Source: Pelagibacteraceae bacterium TMED259
Lineage (GTDB): Bacteria > Pseudomonadota > Alphaproteobacteria > HIMB59
Reading direction: 5' to 3'
Length of the DNA: 5,988 bases
Assembly: GCA_002169365.1 (NCBI GenBank)
Contig: NHLE01000017.1
Coordinates: forward strand, 1,531-7,518
The notes beneath the pieces are model-generated. The model did no database searches and was not told the origin of the DNA. It saw nothing but the letters and a program-made list of their open reading frames with translations. The position numbers were made by a program, and so were the translations under genes. Of the stretch, positions 1 to 5,988 are shown piece by piece (position 1 is the first letter of the stretch; each line of letters starts with the position of its first letter).

Positions 1-822
1 ACGGGTGAGATTATCACACGTGTTCATCAAGGCAGTTTCCAATGCCTCGAGATTTTTCCCTGTGAGAGGTTCCTCTCCGGCGGCACCGTTGGCAAGGAGC
101 AGGACAGTATCGTTCGTGCTCATGTGACCATCAACGCTCACGCAGTTGAAAGAAACATCTGTTGCTTGAAAGAGGAGACGTTGTGCATCCTCAGGAGTAA
201 TCGCAGCGTCAGTGACAATGAGACCGAGCATGGTCGCGAGTTTTGGTCCAATCATGGCAGCGCCTTTGCCAATACCAAGCATTCGATACTTGTCACCCGA
301 CGGGGTCTTGCCGAATGCTTCCCCCGCAAGTTTTGGACGGGTATCTGTTGTCATGAATCCCCGCGCTGCACGCATGACACTGTCCTCATCTGCGGCCAAT
401 TGGTTGGCTGCAGTGCGGATGCCTGCTTCGATGGTCTCCATCGGAAGAAATTCACCGATAATGCCTGTCGATAGCACCAGGACACTGCTCTGGAGACTAC
501 CAATCGCCTCGGCAGTCAGGGTTGCCATGGCGGCTGCATCAGATTCGCCTTGTGTGCCCGTGCAGGCGTTTGCATTCCCAGAGTTGACTACCACACCACG
601 GAATCCGGTGCCAGGAGTGCGATCGCGATCAAAAGCCACGGGCGCGGCGAAAACAAGATTCTGAGTGTAGACCCCAGCTGCAGTTGCTGGTCGGTCAGAG
701 ACAATGAGGGAAATATCTTCTCGGGTCGGATTCCGTTTCAGTCCGGCATGTAACCCAGAAACCTGAAAGCCTTTGGGGAGCGGGGGAACTGGGCCGCGGA
801 ATGGTGTTTCAGCAGGAGCCAT
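1..822 (-). CDS. argJ: ArgJ, glutamate N-acetyltransferase / amino-acid acetyltransferase (3' end cut off)
   Basis: ArgJ moves the acetyl group from N-acetylornithine to glutamate, closing the acetyl cycle of arginine synthesis; some family members also acetylate glutamate from acetyl-CoA. The minus frame is open from an ATG at 822 to the window edge, giving 274 residues of a family usually near 400. The N-terminal part carries NSGNANACTG at residues 80-89, a family signature. GKGAAMIGPKLATML (about 184-199) holds the Ala-Thr bond where ArgJ proteins cleave themselves; Thr197 would be the new N-terminal nucleophile of the beta chain. STND follows at 235-238 in the context DGHMSTNDT, where many relatives have DGDTSTND. 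The start lies 29 bp after the argC stop, so the two are probably co-transcribed. No Shine-Dalgarno is visible before the ATG. The missing part is roughly the last 120-130 residues. Whether it is mono- or bifunctional cannot be read from the sequence. Confidence 0.96.
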   Translation of the reverse strand, partial: MAPAETPFRGPVPPLPKGFQVSGLHAGLKRNPTREDISLIVSDRPATAAGVYTQNLVFAAPVAFDRDRTPGTGFRGVVVNSGNANACTGTQGESDAAAMATLTAEAIGSLQSSVLVLSTGIIGEFLPMETIEAGIRTAANQLAADEDSVMRAARGFMTTDTRPKLAGEAFGKTPSGDKYRMLGIGKGAAMIGPKLATMLGLIVTDAAITPEDAQRLLFQATDVSFNCVSVDGHMSTNDTVLLLANGAAGEEPLTGKNLEALETALMNTCDNLTR

Positions 823-851
823 CGGCAGTTTGCAAATAAAGGGTAAGGGGG

Positions 852-1862
852 TTAGAGCAGGCCTGTTGTTTCTGGCAGGGCATGCATGCAGTTCAGGTTT
901 TGTACGGCTGCGCCGGCAGCACCTTTGACAAGGTTGTCGAGACAGGAAATGAGAATAAATCGACCTCGCACTAGCCGAGCCGTCAGGTCGCAGAAGTTTG
1001 TGTCAACGGTGTCTTTTGTACCGGGCAGATGGTCAACAAGCCGCACAAAATGTTCTGCTCCGTAGGCTTGCTGCCACACATCGTCAATATGTTTCTCTGT
1101 GACACCAGACACGGGCTTTGCGTAGATTGTAGCAAGAATCCCACGATCCATAGGGGCAAGTTGCGGAGTGAAAATAACTTCTGGCTGCGTTGTTGCATGC
1201 CGGGCAATAATCTGTTCAATCTCCGGTGTATGTCGATGGCGGCCAACGTTATATGGCGAAAGACTCTCATTGCACTCAGGAAAATGAGCCATGAGTTTCG
1301 GGTTACGACCTGCTCCACTCACACCACTTTTGGCATCGATGATGATGTCGCTGGTTTCAATGAGGCCGGCCTTGATCAGAGGAGCAAGAGGGATGATGGC
1401 TGCCGTGGCGTAACAGCCTGGGTTGGCGACGAGAACGGAGTCGGCAATCTGCTTTCGGAACAACTCAGGAAGTCCATAGACAGTTCTGCCAAGACGATCG
1501 CTGTCGACGTGGGGTTGGCCGTACCACTCCTGGTACGTTGGAGCGTCGTCCAGTCGATAGTCTGCACTGAGGTCGATAACTTTGGCTCCCGCGTCGAGGA
1601 GTGTTGGAACAACTGACGCACTTGCACAATGTGGCAGGCAGCAGAAAACAACATCCGCCCGCTGTGCTATCTCTGCGGGCTTCAGGTCTTCAAGGGGCAG
1701 TTCAAGCCGTCCGACCAGACTCGGGTGCACGCTCGAGACAGGGGTATTCCCCTTCTGCCGGCTTGTTACCGCGACGATTTCGACGTCGGGATGCCGGAGG
1801 AGATATTTTATCGATTCAAGCGCCGTATATCCTGTGGCGCCGAGGATAGCAACTTTAATCAC
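852..1862 (-). CDS. argC: ArgC, N-acetyl-gamma-glutamyl-phosphate reductase
   Basis: ArgC reduces N-acetylglutamyl 5-phosphate to the semialdehyde with NADPH, the third step of arginine synthesis, in the cytoplasm. The 336-residue protein matches the long family form (E. coli about 334). The Rossmann nucleotide-binding start GATGYT lies at residues 8-13. The catalytic cysteine is Cys150 in NPGCYATA. KSGVSGAGR is at 178-186, and the conserved histidine motif GRHRHTPEIEQ is at about 207-217. The start codon is GTG at 1862: the frame has no ATG between it and the upstream stop near 1922, and it puts the first strand (IKVAILGATGYT) right at the N-terminus as expected. Stop is TAA. No Shine-Dalgarno is seen; the leader before GTG is pyrimidine-rich. 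It is followed after 29 bp by argJ and preceded by a 95-bp gap after coaB, where an arginine-pathway promoter could sit, although I could not recognise one or an ArgR-type operator. Confidence 0.97.
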   Translation of the reverse strand: MIKVAILGATGYTALESIKYLLRHPDVEIVAVTSRQKGNTPVSSVHPSLVGRLELPLEDLKPAEIAQRADVVFCCLPHCASASVVPTLLDAGAKVIDLSADYRLDDAPTYQEWYGQPHVDSDRLGRTVYGLPELFRKQIADSVLVANPGCYATAAIIPLAPLIKAGLIETSDIIIDAKSGVSGAGRNPKLMAHFPECNESLSPYNVGRHRHTPEIEQIIARHATTQPEVIFTPQLAPMDRGILATIYAKPVSGVTEKHIDDVWQQAYGAEHFVRLVDHLPGTKDTVDTNFCDLTARLVRGRFILISCLDNLVKGAAGAAVQNLNCMHALPETTGLL

Positions 1863-1957
1863 GTCAGTGCTGCAGAATGGGGGACAGTGGTGAGGAAGAA
1901 CAAAGTGGCCTGTGGCAACTCACAAATAGCATAGCAGAGGAACTCAGACGGAGTCGG

Positions 1958-2599
1958 TTAACTGCTTAATTCGCCTTTGCCCGAGTGTGCTCCAATCAGT
2001 TTAAGCAGCCAGCGAGCGACAGCTGTTTTTGTGCCTGCCTGCTGTCCGACTCGTTGGTGGGCATGGTCATAGACTGTGACGGCAGTTGTTGTGGTGTCTA
2101 GTGCCGTCAGATCATTTAACACAATGAGGTCACATTTTTTTGCAGTTATTTTCTTCAGGGCCCTGGCCGGGTCGCCATCTGGCTCAAGCGCGAAAGCAAC
2201 CATCCATTGCGACGGTCTGGCCTGCCTGGCCAGTGTTGCGATGATGTCACGGGTTGGCTTGAGGTCAAGCACAAGGCCACGCTGCCTTGGGAGCTTCCCT
2301 TTTTCACGCTGTTTCGGTTCAAAGTCGCAGGGTGCCGCTGTGGCGATCACACCATCGACGCGAGGTAGGAGAGTGAGCGACTTCTTCAACATATCGCCGG
2401 TTGTAACAACTGAGGTGACTCGGGCTTCCGTTGGGTACCGCACACTCACTGGCCCGCTTACGATGCTCACGGTATGTCCCTTTGCAATGGCAGCTGTCGC
2501 GAGAGCAGCAGCCATGCGGCCGCTCGAGGCATTCGTCAGGAAACGGACGTCATCGATGTACGCGCGAGTGGGGCCAGCGGTAATGAGTATGTGAGCCAT
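1958..2599 (-). CDS. coaB: Stand-alone CoaB, phosphopantothenate-cysteine ligase
   Basis: CoaB joins 4'-phosphopantothenate to cysteine, the second step of coenzyme A synthesis; bacterial enzymes usually use CTP. The 213-residue product corresponds to the C-terminal half of the fused CoaBC of most bacteria. It starts with the nucleotide-binding fold and the signature ITAGPTR (5-11), then DDVRFLTNASSG (16-27), where the family has DPVRFITNRSSG. LKPTRDII (about 113-120), VAFALEPD (144-151) and the lysine-rich KKITAKKCDLIVLND (159-173) match the usual ligase motifs. I chose ATG at 2599 because ITAGPTR then sits at the N-terminus. The frame is open further upstream to about 2830, but that 77-residue stretch overlaps coaC and has low-complexity, non-family sequence. 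The coaC stop lies 23 bp upstream. The leader is A-rich (AACAAACAA) without a Shine-Dalgarno. GTR/GPTR and Glu-to-Ala differences near the N-terminus are modest departures from the E. coli form. Confidence 0.93.
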   Translation of the reverse strand: MAHILITAGPTRAYIDDVRFLTNASSGRMAAALATAAIAKGHTVSIVSGPVSVRYPTEARVTSVVTTGDMLKKSLTLLPRVDGVIATAAPCDFEPKQREKGKLPRQRGLVLDLKPTRDIIATLARQARPSQWMVAFALEPDGDPARALKKITAKKCDLIVLNDLTALDTTTTAVTVYDHAHQRVGQQAGTKTAVARWLLKLIGAHSGKGELSS

Positions 2600-2622
2600 T
2601 TGTTTGTTGTAACGTGAGCCTG

Positions 2623-3192
2623 TTACGAAGTGCCAAAGGCAGTCTCGATGGCAGCTGTTATCGTTTCGGGTTCTGCCATGCGACCGGTGCCAGTTTGGCG
2701 ACACGAGAGCCAGCCTGATGTTGGCTGAATAAAGCCGACGCCATCTTCTGTCAGTTGAGAGATGTTCCGCTGGACCGCTGCTTTCTCCCACATGGCTGCA
2801 TTCATGGCGGGAGCCATGAGTATGGGGCACCTGGCACAGAGAAGAAGTGTTGAGAGGAGGTCATCGGCGAGACCAGTTGCCGCCTTTGCCAGGATGTCCG
2901 CTGTAGCCGGCGCTACGACAATCAACTCAGCACGTTCTGCCAATTCAATATGTGCACCTAAGGGAAAATTTCCTGGATCAAAGCTGCGTGAAGCAACGGG
3001 TCGTCCGGTAAGTGCAGCAAACGTTGCCTCACCGATAAATTTCCGCGAATTTCGTGTCATGACAACCGAAATATTCGCAGAACGCTGGACGAGTCCGCTT
3101 GTCATTGCCGCAACTTTGTACGCCGCGATGCCACCGCCGACGGCAATGACTATTTCCCGGTCTGCAAGTGGATTCGACACAACATATTCCAT
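2623..3192 (-). CDS. coaC: Stand-alone CoaC, phosphopantothenoylcysteine decarboxylase flavoprotein
   Basis: CoaC is an FMN enzyme of the HFCD family that decarboxylates 4'-phospho-N-pantothenoylcysteine to 4'-phosphopantetheine in coenzyme A synthesis. With the start chosen here it has 189 residues, the size of the N-terminal half of fused CoaBC. Visible motifs are the flavin-binding GGGIAAYK (19-26), the active-site histidine His81 in HIELAERAELIVVAPATA, the substrate motif PAMN (128-131), and Cys164 in SCRQTGTGRM, the flexible lid cysteine. The frame also allows a TTG start at 3198, but ATG at 3192 (MEYVVSNPL) is preferred; it only removes two residues. There is no Shine-Dalgarno; the leader before the ATG is pyrimidine-rich. 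It stands between rpoZ (74-bp gap) and coaB (23-bp gap), exactly where coaBC stands in other bacteria. Related HFCD proteins such as EpiD or UbiX-like flavoproteins are less likely because of the PAMN and cysteine-lid motifs and the adjacent ligase. Confidence 0.95.
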   Translation of the reverse strand: MEYVVSNPLADREIVIAVGGGIAAYKVAAMTSGLVQRSANISVVMTRNSRKFIGEATFAALTGRPVASRSFDPGNFPLGAHIELAERAELIVVAPATADILAKAATGLADDLLSTLLLCARCPILMAPAMNAAMWEKAAVQRNISQLTEDGVGFIQPTSGWLSCRQTGTGRMAEPETITAAIETAFGTS

Positions 3193-3266
3193 CAACAAGA
3201 GAAGCGATCAGAAGAACTGGTGCTTCAGAGGGTACCTAGCAGATGCATCAACGGCAAAAACACAAA

Positions 3267-3527
3267 TCAGAAACTGGCGTCGAAGTCGATTGGTGCTCCT
3301 GCTTCCGGCGACTCGCCAGTAATCCTGAGATTCATTGATGTATCGAGGAAAATCTTATCCTGTTTGATTTCCTCGATAACAATCTGCATCTTGTCGTTGC
3401 TATCAATGTCGACAAGCGGGCGGCCCCCAGCGTTGAGTGCAACAAGACGTTTCTGGATGAGTGTTGACAGCTTGAAGCGTCCACCAACTTTGTTCACGAT
3501 TTCTTCTTCACGGAGGTCGTCGATCAT
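3267..3527 (-). CDS. rpoZ: RNA polymerase omega subunit
   Basis: Omega is the small core subunit that helps fold and hold the beta' chain of RNA polymerase. The 86-residue protein is close to the usual length (E. coli 91). The family core runs from about residue 10 to 60: a helix with [12 protein letters not shown] (9-20) followed by [19 protein letters not shown] (21-39), matching the conserved pattern of a K-x-G-x-R-F segment and a basic helix ending in a G-x-PLV turn, then the [11 protein letters not shown] segment (44-54). The C-terminal 25 residues are acidic and not conserved. The start is ATG at 3527; the frame remains open upstream without another ATG, and the next gene (gmk) ends 41 bp before. 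No Shine-Dalgarno is visible. Identification rests on both the sequence and its position between gmk and coaC, as in the conserved gmk-rpoZ-coaBC order; the protein is too short to be certain on motifs alone. Confidence 0.9.
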   Translation of the reverse strand: MIDDLREEEIVNKVGGRFKLSTLIQKRLVALNAGGRPLVDIDSNDKMQIVIEEIKQDKIFLDTSMNLRITGESPEAGAPIDFDASF

Positions 3528-3568
3528 GTCGAGATTGCTTTCTGTGAGGCTGACTAAAAGGGTTTGGG

Positions 3569-4180
3569 TTATTGGGCGGAAGCTGTTTCTGTTGAGTCGT
3601 TTGAGAAACCAGCAGCTGTGAGGATCGTTTTTATGTTCGCAAGGGCTTCTTCCACTGAATCATTAACGACCCGGTGTCGGTAATGCCCAGACTGACGAAG
3701 TTCACGGTGAGCAACTTCTAATCTCCGTTTGATTGCCTCCGGGGTTTCAGTCCCACGGCCTCGAAGGCGTTCTTCAAGATGTGCTGGGTCCGAGGGCTCA
3801 ACGAATATTGTTACCGCTTGAGGATACCGTTCTAAGATAGAAAGGGTACCCTCGACGTCAATTTCAAGAATAACCCATTTCCCATGGGTAAGGCGAGGTG
3901 TGACCTCATCTTCCAGCGTCCCGTACCAATATTCGCGGCCATATACCTGGCAGCACTCAATAAATCGGGCTGCTTTTTGAGCGGTCTCAAACTCTTCTGG
4001 CGACAAGAAATGGTAGTCGACGCCTGGTTTTTCTCCAGTACGCGGCGGCCGTGTAGTCGCAGAAATGCTTGGAATGAGTTCCGAGAAGTCAGTAAGGAGT
4101 CGGCGGAGAAGCGTAGACTTCCCGACGCCGGAAGGGCCAGAGAGAACGACGAGTTGACCTTCAGTTTGACTCATCGTCAT
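3569..4180 (-). CDS. gmk: Guanylate kinase
   Basis: Guanylate kinase converts GMP and ATP to GDP and ADP, an essential step in nucleotide supply and in recycling GMP. The 203-residue product (E. coli 207) has the P-loop GPSGVGKS at residues 15-22, the GMP-binding segment [11 protein letters not shown] (40-50) with DYHF (55-58), the acidic FIE at 73-75, the loop GREYWYGT (81-88), EIDVEG (106-111) and the lid [17 protein letters not shown] (138-154). VVND (171-174) is the usual late motif. The 81-88 loop is two residues longer than the GNYYGT form of E. coli. Two ATGs are possible, at 4180 and 4174 (MTMSQ); I chose 4180 because a GGGG stretch lies 6 nt before it. The gene follows yicC after 67 bp containing an inverted repeat, and precedes rpoZ by 41 bp. 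The C-terminal tail (about 192-203) is Ser/Thr/Ala-rich and probably disordered. Confidence 0.97.
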   Translation of the reverse strand: MTMSQTEGQLVVLSGPSGVGKSTLLRRLLTDFSELIPSISATTRPPRTGEKPGVDYHFLSPEEFETAQKAARFIECCQVYGREYWYGTLEDEVTPRLTHGKWVILEIDVEGTLSILERYPQAVTIFVEPSDPAHLEERLRGRGTETPEAIKRRLEVAHRELRQSGHYRHRVVNDSVEEALANIKTILTAAGFSNDSTETASAQ

Positions 4181-4186
4181 GTTTTA

Positions 4187-4190
4187 CCCC
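4187..4190 (-). promoter_or_regulatory. Weak Shine-Dalgarno-like GGGG before gmk
   Basis: On the minus strand the sequence GTGGGGTAAAAC precedes the ATG at 4180, with GGGG 6 nt from the start codon. It is a partial match to GGAGG. It favours the ATG at 4180 over the second ATG at 4174. It lies just downstream of the 3' arm of the inverted repeat at 4195-4254. Confidence 0.4.
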
Positions 4191-4194
4191 ACTA

Positions 4195-4254
4195 CGAGTA
4201 GCCTTGGAAAGTGGCCCCTCGGCAATGCGGGTATTTCTTGGGCGAGGCTACTCG
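4195..4254 (-). repeat. 9-bp perfect inverted repeat over the yicC stop codon and gmk leader
   Basis: The + strand has CGAGTAGCC at 4195-4203 and its exact reverse complement GGCTACTCG at 4246-4254, with 42 bp between. In the mRNA the 5' arm contains the yicC stop codon (UAG, 4250-4248), and the 3' arm ends 14 nt before the gmk ATG. Within the span, CCTCG at 4217-4221 can also pair with CGAGG at 4243-4247; this uses two bases of the outer arm, so the two pairings compete at that edge. There is no U-run after the 3' arm, so it does not look like an intrinsic terminator. A role in coupling, mRNA processing or control of gmk translation is a guess; chance is possible. Confidence 0.45.
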
Positions 4255-5129
4255 ATGTTGGCGGCTTGTTCGCGGATTCTTTCGACCTGCGACTTCAAAT
4301 CAACGACTGCATGGGCGATGGCAACATCAACAGATTTTGACCCGATGGTGTTGGCCTCACGGCCAAGTTCCTGAGCCAGAAAGTCAAGACTGCGGCCAGG
4401 CGCGGTGTCATGGAGGAGACTTCGGAATTGCTCAACATGGCTTTCTAGCCGCACCAACTCTTCTGAAATGTCAGATCGATCGGCAATGAGGGCAACCTCG
4501 CGGATCACGTCGTTGTCGTCCAGACGAGTCTGGTGTGTTTCCAGAACTTTTGCAACACGGTCAAGAAGTCGTTGTCGGTGTTCAGCAACAACTTCTGGCA
4601 CACGTTTACGGATCTGCTGCACCAGATCTCCGATTGAAACACAGGCCTGTTCGAGATCAGTAACCAGGGCCGCCCCTTCGGACTGTCGCATGGTATCGAG
4701 TTGACTTACTGCTGCTGACGTTGCAGCGGCAACAACTGGCCATGTTGCTTCAACGGCTGATGCATCCGGTGGTGCATCAAGCAAGACCCCCGGGAGACCC
4801 AGAAGCGGATCGATCGTTGGAGGTGTTGTGATGCCGCGTTGATCACAGAACGACTCCCAGTCATCGAGATACGCGCCGAGTTGATCTTGGTCAAGCCGAC
4901 GACCCGTCGGAACAGCCGACCCACTCACTTCGAGGGTTATTTGAAGACTCCCTCGCTTGATGCGTTCGCGGATCAGTCCTTCAAGCCGTGGCTCTAGAAG
5001 ATGAAAACCCTCACGCGTGCGGATGCTACATTTGAGATGGCGGTGATTGACACTGCGAATCTCAACCCTGCAGGCGACGCCCTGGTTATCGGCAAACCCT
5101 TCGCCGCATCCGGTCATGCTGCGGGCCAT
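4248..5129 (-). CDS. yicC: YicC/YloC family endoribonuclease
   Basis: The YicC/YloC family is a conserved group of RNA-acting proteins; E. coli YicC has been linked to ribonuclease activity and to decay of the small RNA RyhB. The exact target here is unknown. The 293-residue protein (E. coli 287) has the N-terminal YicC domain with the signature SMTGCG (4-9) and RSVNHRHL (25-32), a variable middle, a helical region from about 150 to 200, and the C-terminal DUF1732 domain. In the latter, EELVRLESHVEQF (223-235), LDFLAQELGREANTIGSK (248-265) and KSQVERIREQAANIE (279-293) match the family closely. The start is ATG at 5129, with the best Shine-Dalgarno in the window (GGAGGA, 5 nt upstream). It begins 15 bp after the secG stop and is followed by gmk, its neighbour in many bacteria. 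It stops with TAG inside one arm of the inverted repeat at 4195-4254. Confidence 0.95.
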   Translation of the reverse strand: MARSMTGCGEGFADNQGVACRVEIRSVNHRHLKCSIRTREGFHLLEPRLEGLIRERIKRGSLQITLEVSGSAVPTGRRLDQDQLGAYLDDWESFCDQRGITTPPTIDPLLGLPGVLLDAPPDASAVEATWPVVAAATSAAVSQLDTMRQSEGAALVTDLEQACVSIGDLVQQIRKRVPEVVAEHRQRLLDRVAKVLETHQTRLDDNDVIREVALIADRSDISEELVRLESHVEQFRSLLHDTAPGRSLDFLAQELGREANTIGSKSVDVAIAHAVVDLKSQVERIREQAANIE

Positions 5130-5134
5130 GGTAG

Positions 5135-5140
5135 TCCTCC
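5135..5140 (-). promoter_or_regulatory. Strong Shine-Dalgarno for yicC
   Basis: The + strand TCCTCC reads GGAGGA on the coding strand, 5 nt before the ATG at 5129. It lies in the 15-bp gap after the secG stop codon. It fixes the yicC start and is the only strong Shine-Dalgarno in the window; the other complete genes have weak or no matches. Confidence 0.75.
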
Positions 5141-5144
5141 AGGT

Positions 5145-5642
5145 TTACTCAGCCGACTTCTCAGCCGCCGAAGCCGGTTCAGGCGAAGCGTTAGTTGGTG
5201 AATCGTTTGTGGGTTCTGGTGAGCCAGAAGAACTTTTTTCTTCAGTCGTTGTGCCTGGTTCCGATTCGCCGGTATCACCAGGAGTCTCCGAGGGATCATT
5301 GGCAGGGTCCGGAGCTATCTCCGCTGGCATCGCTTCAGTTGTTCCGAGACCCTCCATTGATTCCGGTGCCGCTGCTCCTAGGTTTGTACTGAAGAGTGAC
5401 TGCTGCGTCCCCAGTACGTTAATGGAGAGAATGCAGAGCAGAATCCAGAATGTAGCGACGCCAATCGTGATCTTTGTGAACAAGTCACCAGCTTTGGTAC
5501 CGAATGCACTTTGGCCACCCATACCGCCGAGTGCACCGGCAAGTCCACCCCCACGTCCGCGCTGGATGAGCACCAGCAGAATGAGAAACACTGACGTGGC
5601 AACGAGCATGAATCCAAGAAAGAAGCGAACGAACATGAGCAT
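5145..5642 (-). CDS. secG: SecG, preprotein translocase subunit, with long acidic tail
   Basis: SecG is the small membrane subunit of the SecYEG channel that exports proteins across the inner membrane. The 165-residue protein has two membrane helices, about residues 5-26 and 57-77, joined by the conserved cytoplasmic loop [16 protein letters not shown] (25-40) and [12 protein letters not shown] (42-53), which identify the family. Most SecG proteins are only about 70-115 residues; here a tail of about 85 residues (81-165) follows the second helix, rich in Pro, Ser, Thr, Glu and Asp, with about 17 acidic and 2 basic residues. By the known SecG topology it would lie on the periplasmic side. I chose ATG at 5642; a TTG at 5669 would add nine residues without family match, and a second ATG at 5636 would remove two. 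A GGAG lies 12 nt before the chosen ATG, rather far. It sits between tpiA (98-bp gap) and yicC (15-bp gap). Confidence 0.93.
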   Translation of the reverse strand: MLMFVRFFLGFMLVATSVFLILLVLIQRGRGGGLAGALGGMGGQSAFGTKAGDLFTKITIGVATFWILLCILSINVLGTQQSLFSTNLGAAAPESMEGLGTTEAMPAEIAPDPANDPSETPGDTGESEPGTTTEEKSSSGSPEPTNDSPTNASPEPASAAEKSAE

Positions 5643-5706
5643 TGCGAATGAATTCTCCAAAACAGTCAAGCGGCCAAAGGGCAGAAACTATCCGACAATG
5701 TATCGT

Positions 5707-5729
5707 GGGCAGCCATTCTGGGCTATCCC
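5707..5729 (-). repeat. Imperfect hairpin downstream of tpiA
   Basis: Eleven bases after the tpiA stop the transcript reads GGGATAGCC, a six-base loop and GGCTGCCC. This folds as eight pairs, one of them G-U, with one bulged A. No U-run follows (ACGATACATTG), so it is not a standard intrinsic terminator. It could stabilise the tpiA 3' end or weaken read-through into secG; it could also be chance. Confidence 0.35.
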
Positions 5730-5740
5730 GATGACACGAA

Positions 5741-5988
<248 letters not shown>

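Noticed and set aside
124..753. Three + strand open frames opposite argJ.
   Set aside because: The minus frame carries all ArgJ signatures without interruption, so these are shadows.
1029..1616. A 195-residue open frame on the + strand opposite argC.
   Set aside because: Antisense shadow of argC, whose catalytic motifs are intact on the other strand.
2609..2626. GTAAC / GTTAC 5-bp inverted repeat with 8-bp spacer at the coaC-coaB junction.
   Set aside because: Too short to separate from chance, it includes the coaC stop codon, and no U-run follows.
2600..2830. The coaB frame stays open for 77 codons upstream of its ATG, over the 3' end of coaC, which could allow a CoaC-CoaB fusion by a -1 frameshift.
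   Set aside because: The extension has no family similarity, and no slippery heptamer or stimulatory structure is visible before the coaC stop. Both genes have complete domains and their own starts.
2076..3322. Two long + strand open frames opposite coaB and coaC (172 and 186 residues).
   Set aside because: Codon-bias shadows; the products are low-complexity and rich in Ala, Arg and Ser, with no recognisable domain.

Overview
The window reads as ordinary core bacterial chromosome. Eight genes (six complete, two cut by the window edges) all lie on the minus strand and cover nearly the whole sequence. In transcription order, from high to low coordinates, they are tpiA (3' end only), secG, yicC/yloC-type, gmk, rpoZ, coaC, coaB, argC and argJ (5' part only). 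That makes nine genes, of which seven are complete. No RNA gene, mobile element, CRISPR array or phage feature was found, and no gene-free stretch exceeds 98 bp.

The block yicC - gmk - rpoZ - coaC - coaB (about 5129 to 1958) is the widely conserved bacterial cluster known from Bacillus subtilis as yloC-remA-gmk-rpoZ-coaBC. Here remA is missing, and coaBC is present as two separate adjacent genes. Upstream lies a tpiA-secG pair, also a recurrent arrangement in bacteria. Downstream lies argC-argJ, two consecutive genes of the acetylated (cyclic) arginine pathway. Gaps between genes are 15 to 98 bp, and same-strand packing suggests one or a few polycistronic transcripts. I saw no convincing internal promoter or U-tailed terminator. 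The 95 bp between coaB and argC and the 98 bp between tpiA and secG are the most plausible places for one.

The functions are mixed housekeeping: glycolysis (TpiA), protein export (SecG), RNA metabolism (YicC), GDP synthesis (Gmk), transcription (RpoZ), coenzyme A synthesis from phosphopantothenate (CoaC, CoaB) and arginine synthesis (ArgC, ArgJ).

The organism is probably a member of Planctomycetota, perhaps Pirellulaceae-like. This is inference from the gene order, the separate CoaB/CoaC, the Gmk loop form, the SecG with a long acidic tail, and the scarcity of Shine-Dalgarno sequences. No marker gene in the window proves it. Base composition looks moderate by eye (near 50% GC) and even across the window, with no sign of recent transfer.

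I did not find an undescribed system. The points most worth a second look are the split coaBC, the 9-bp inverted repeat spanning the yicC stop codon and the gmk leader, the two-residue insertion in the Gmk nucleotide-binding loop, and the acidic SecG tail.
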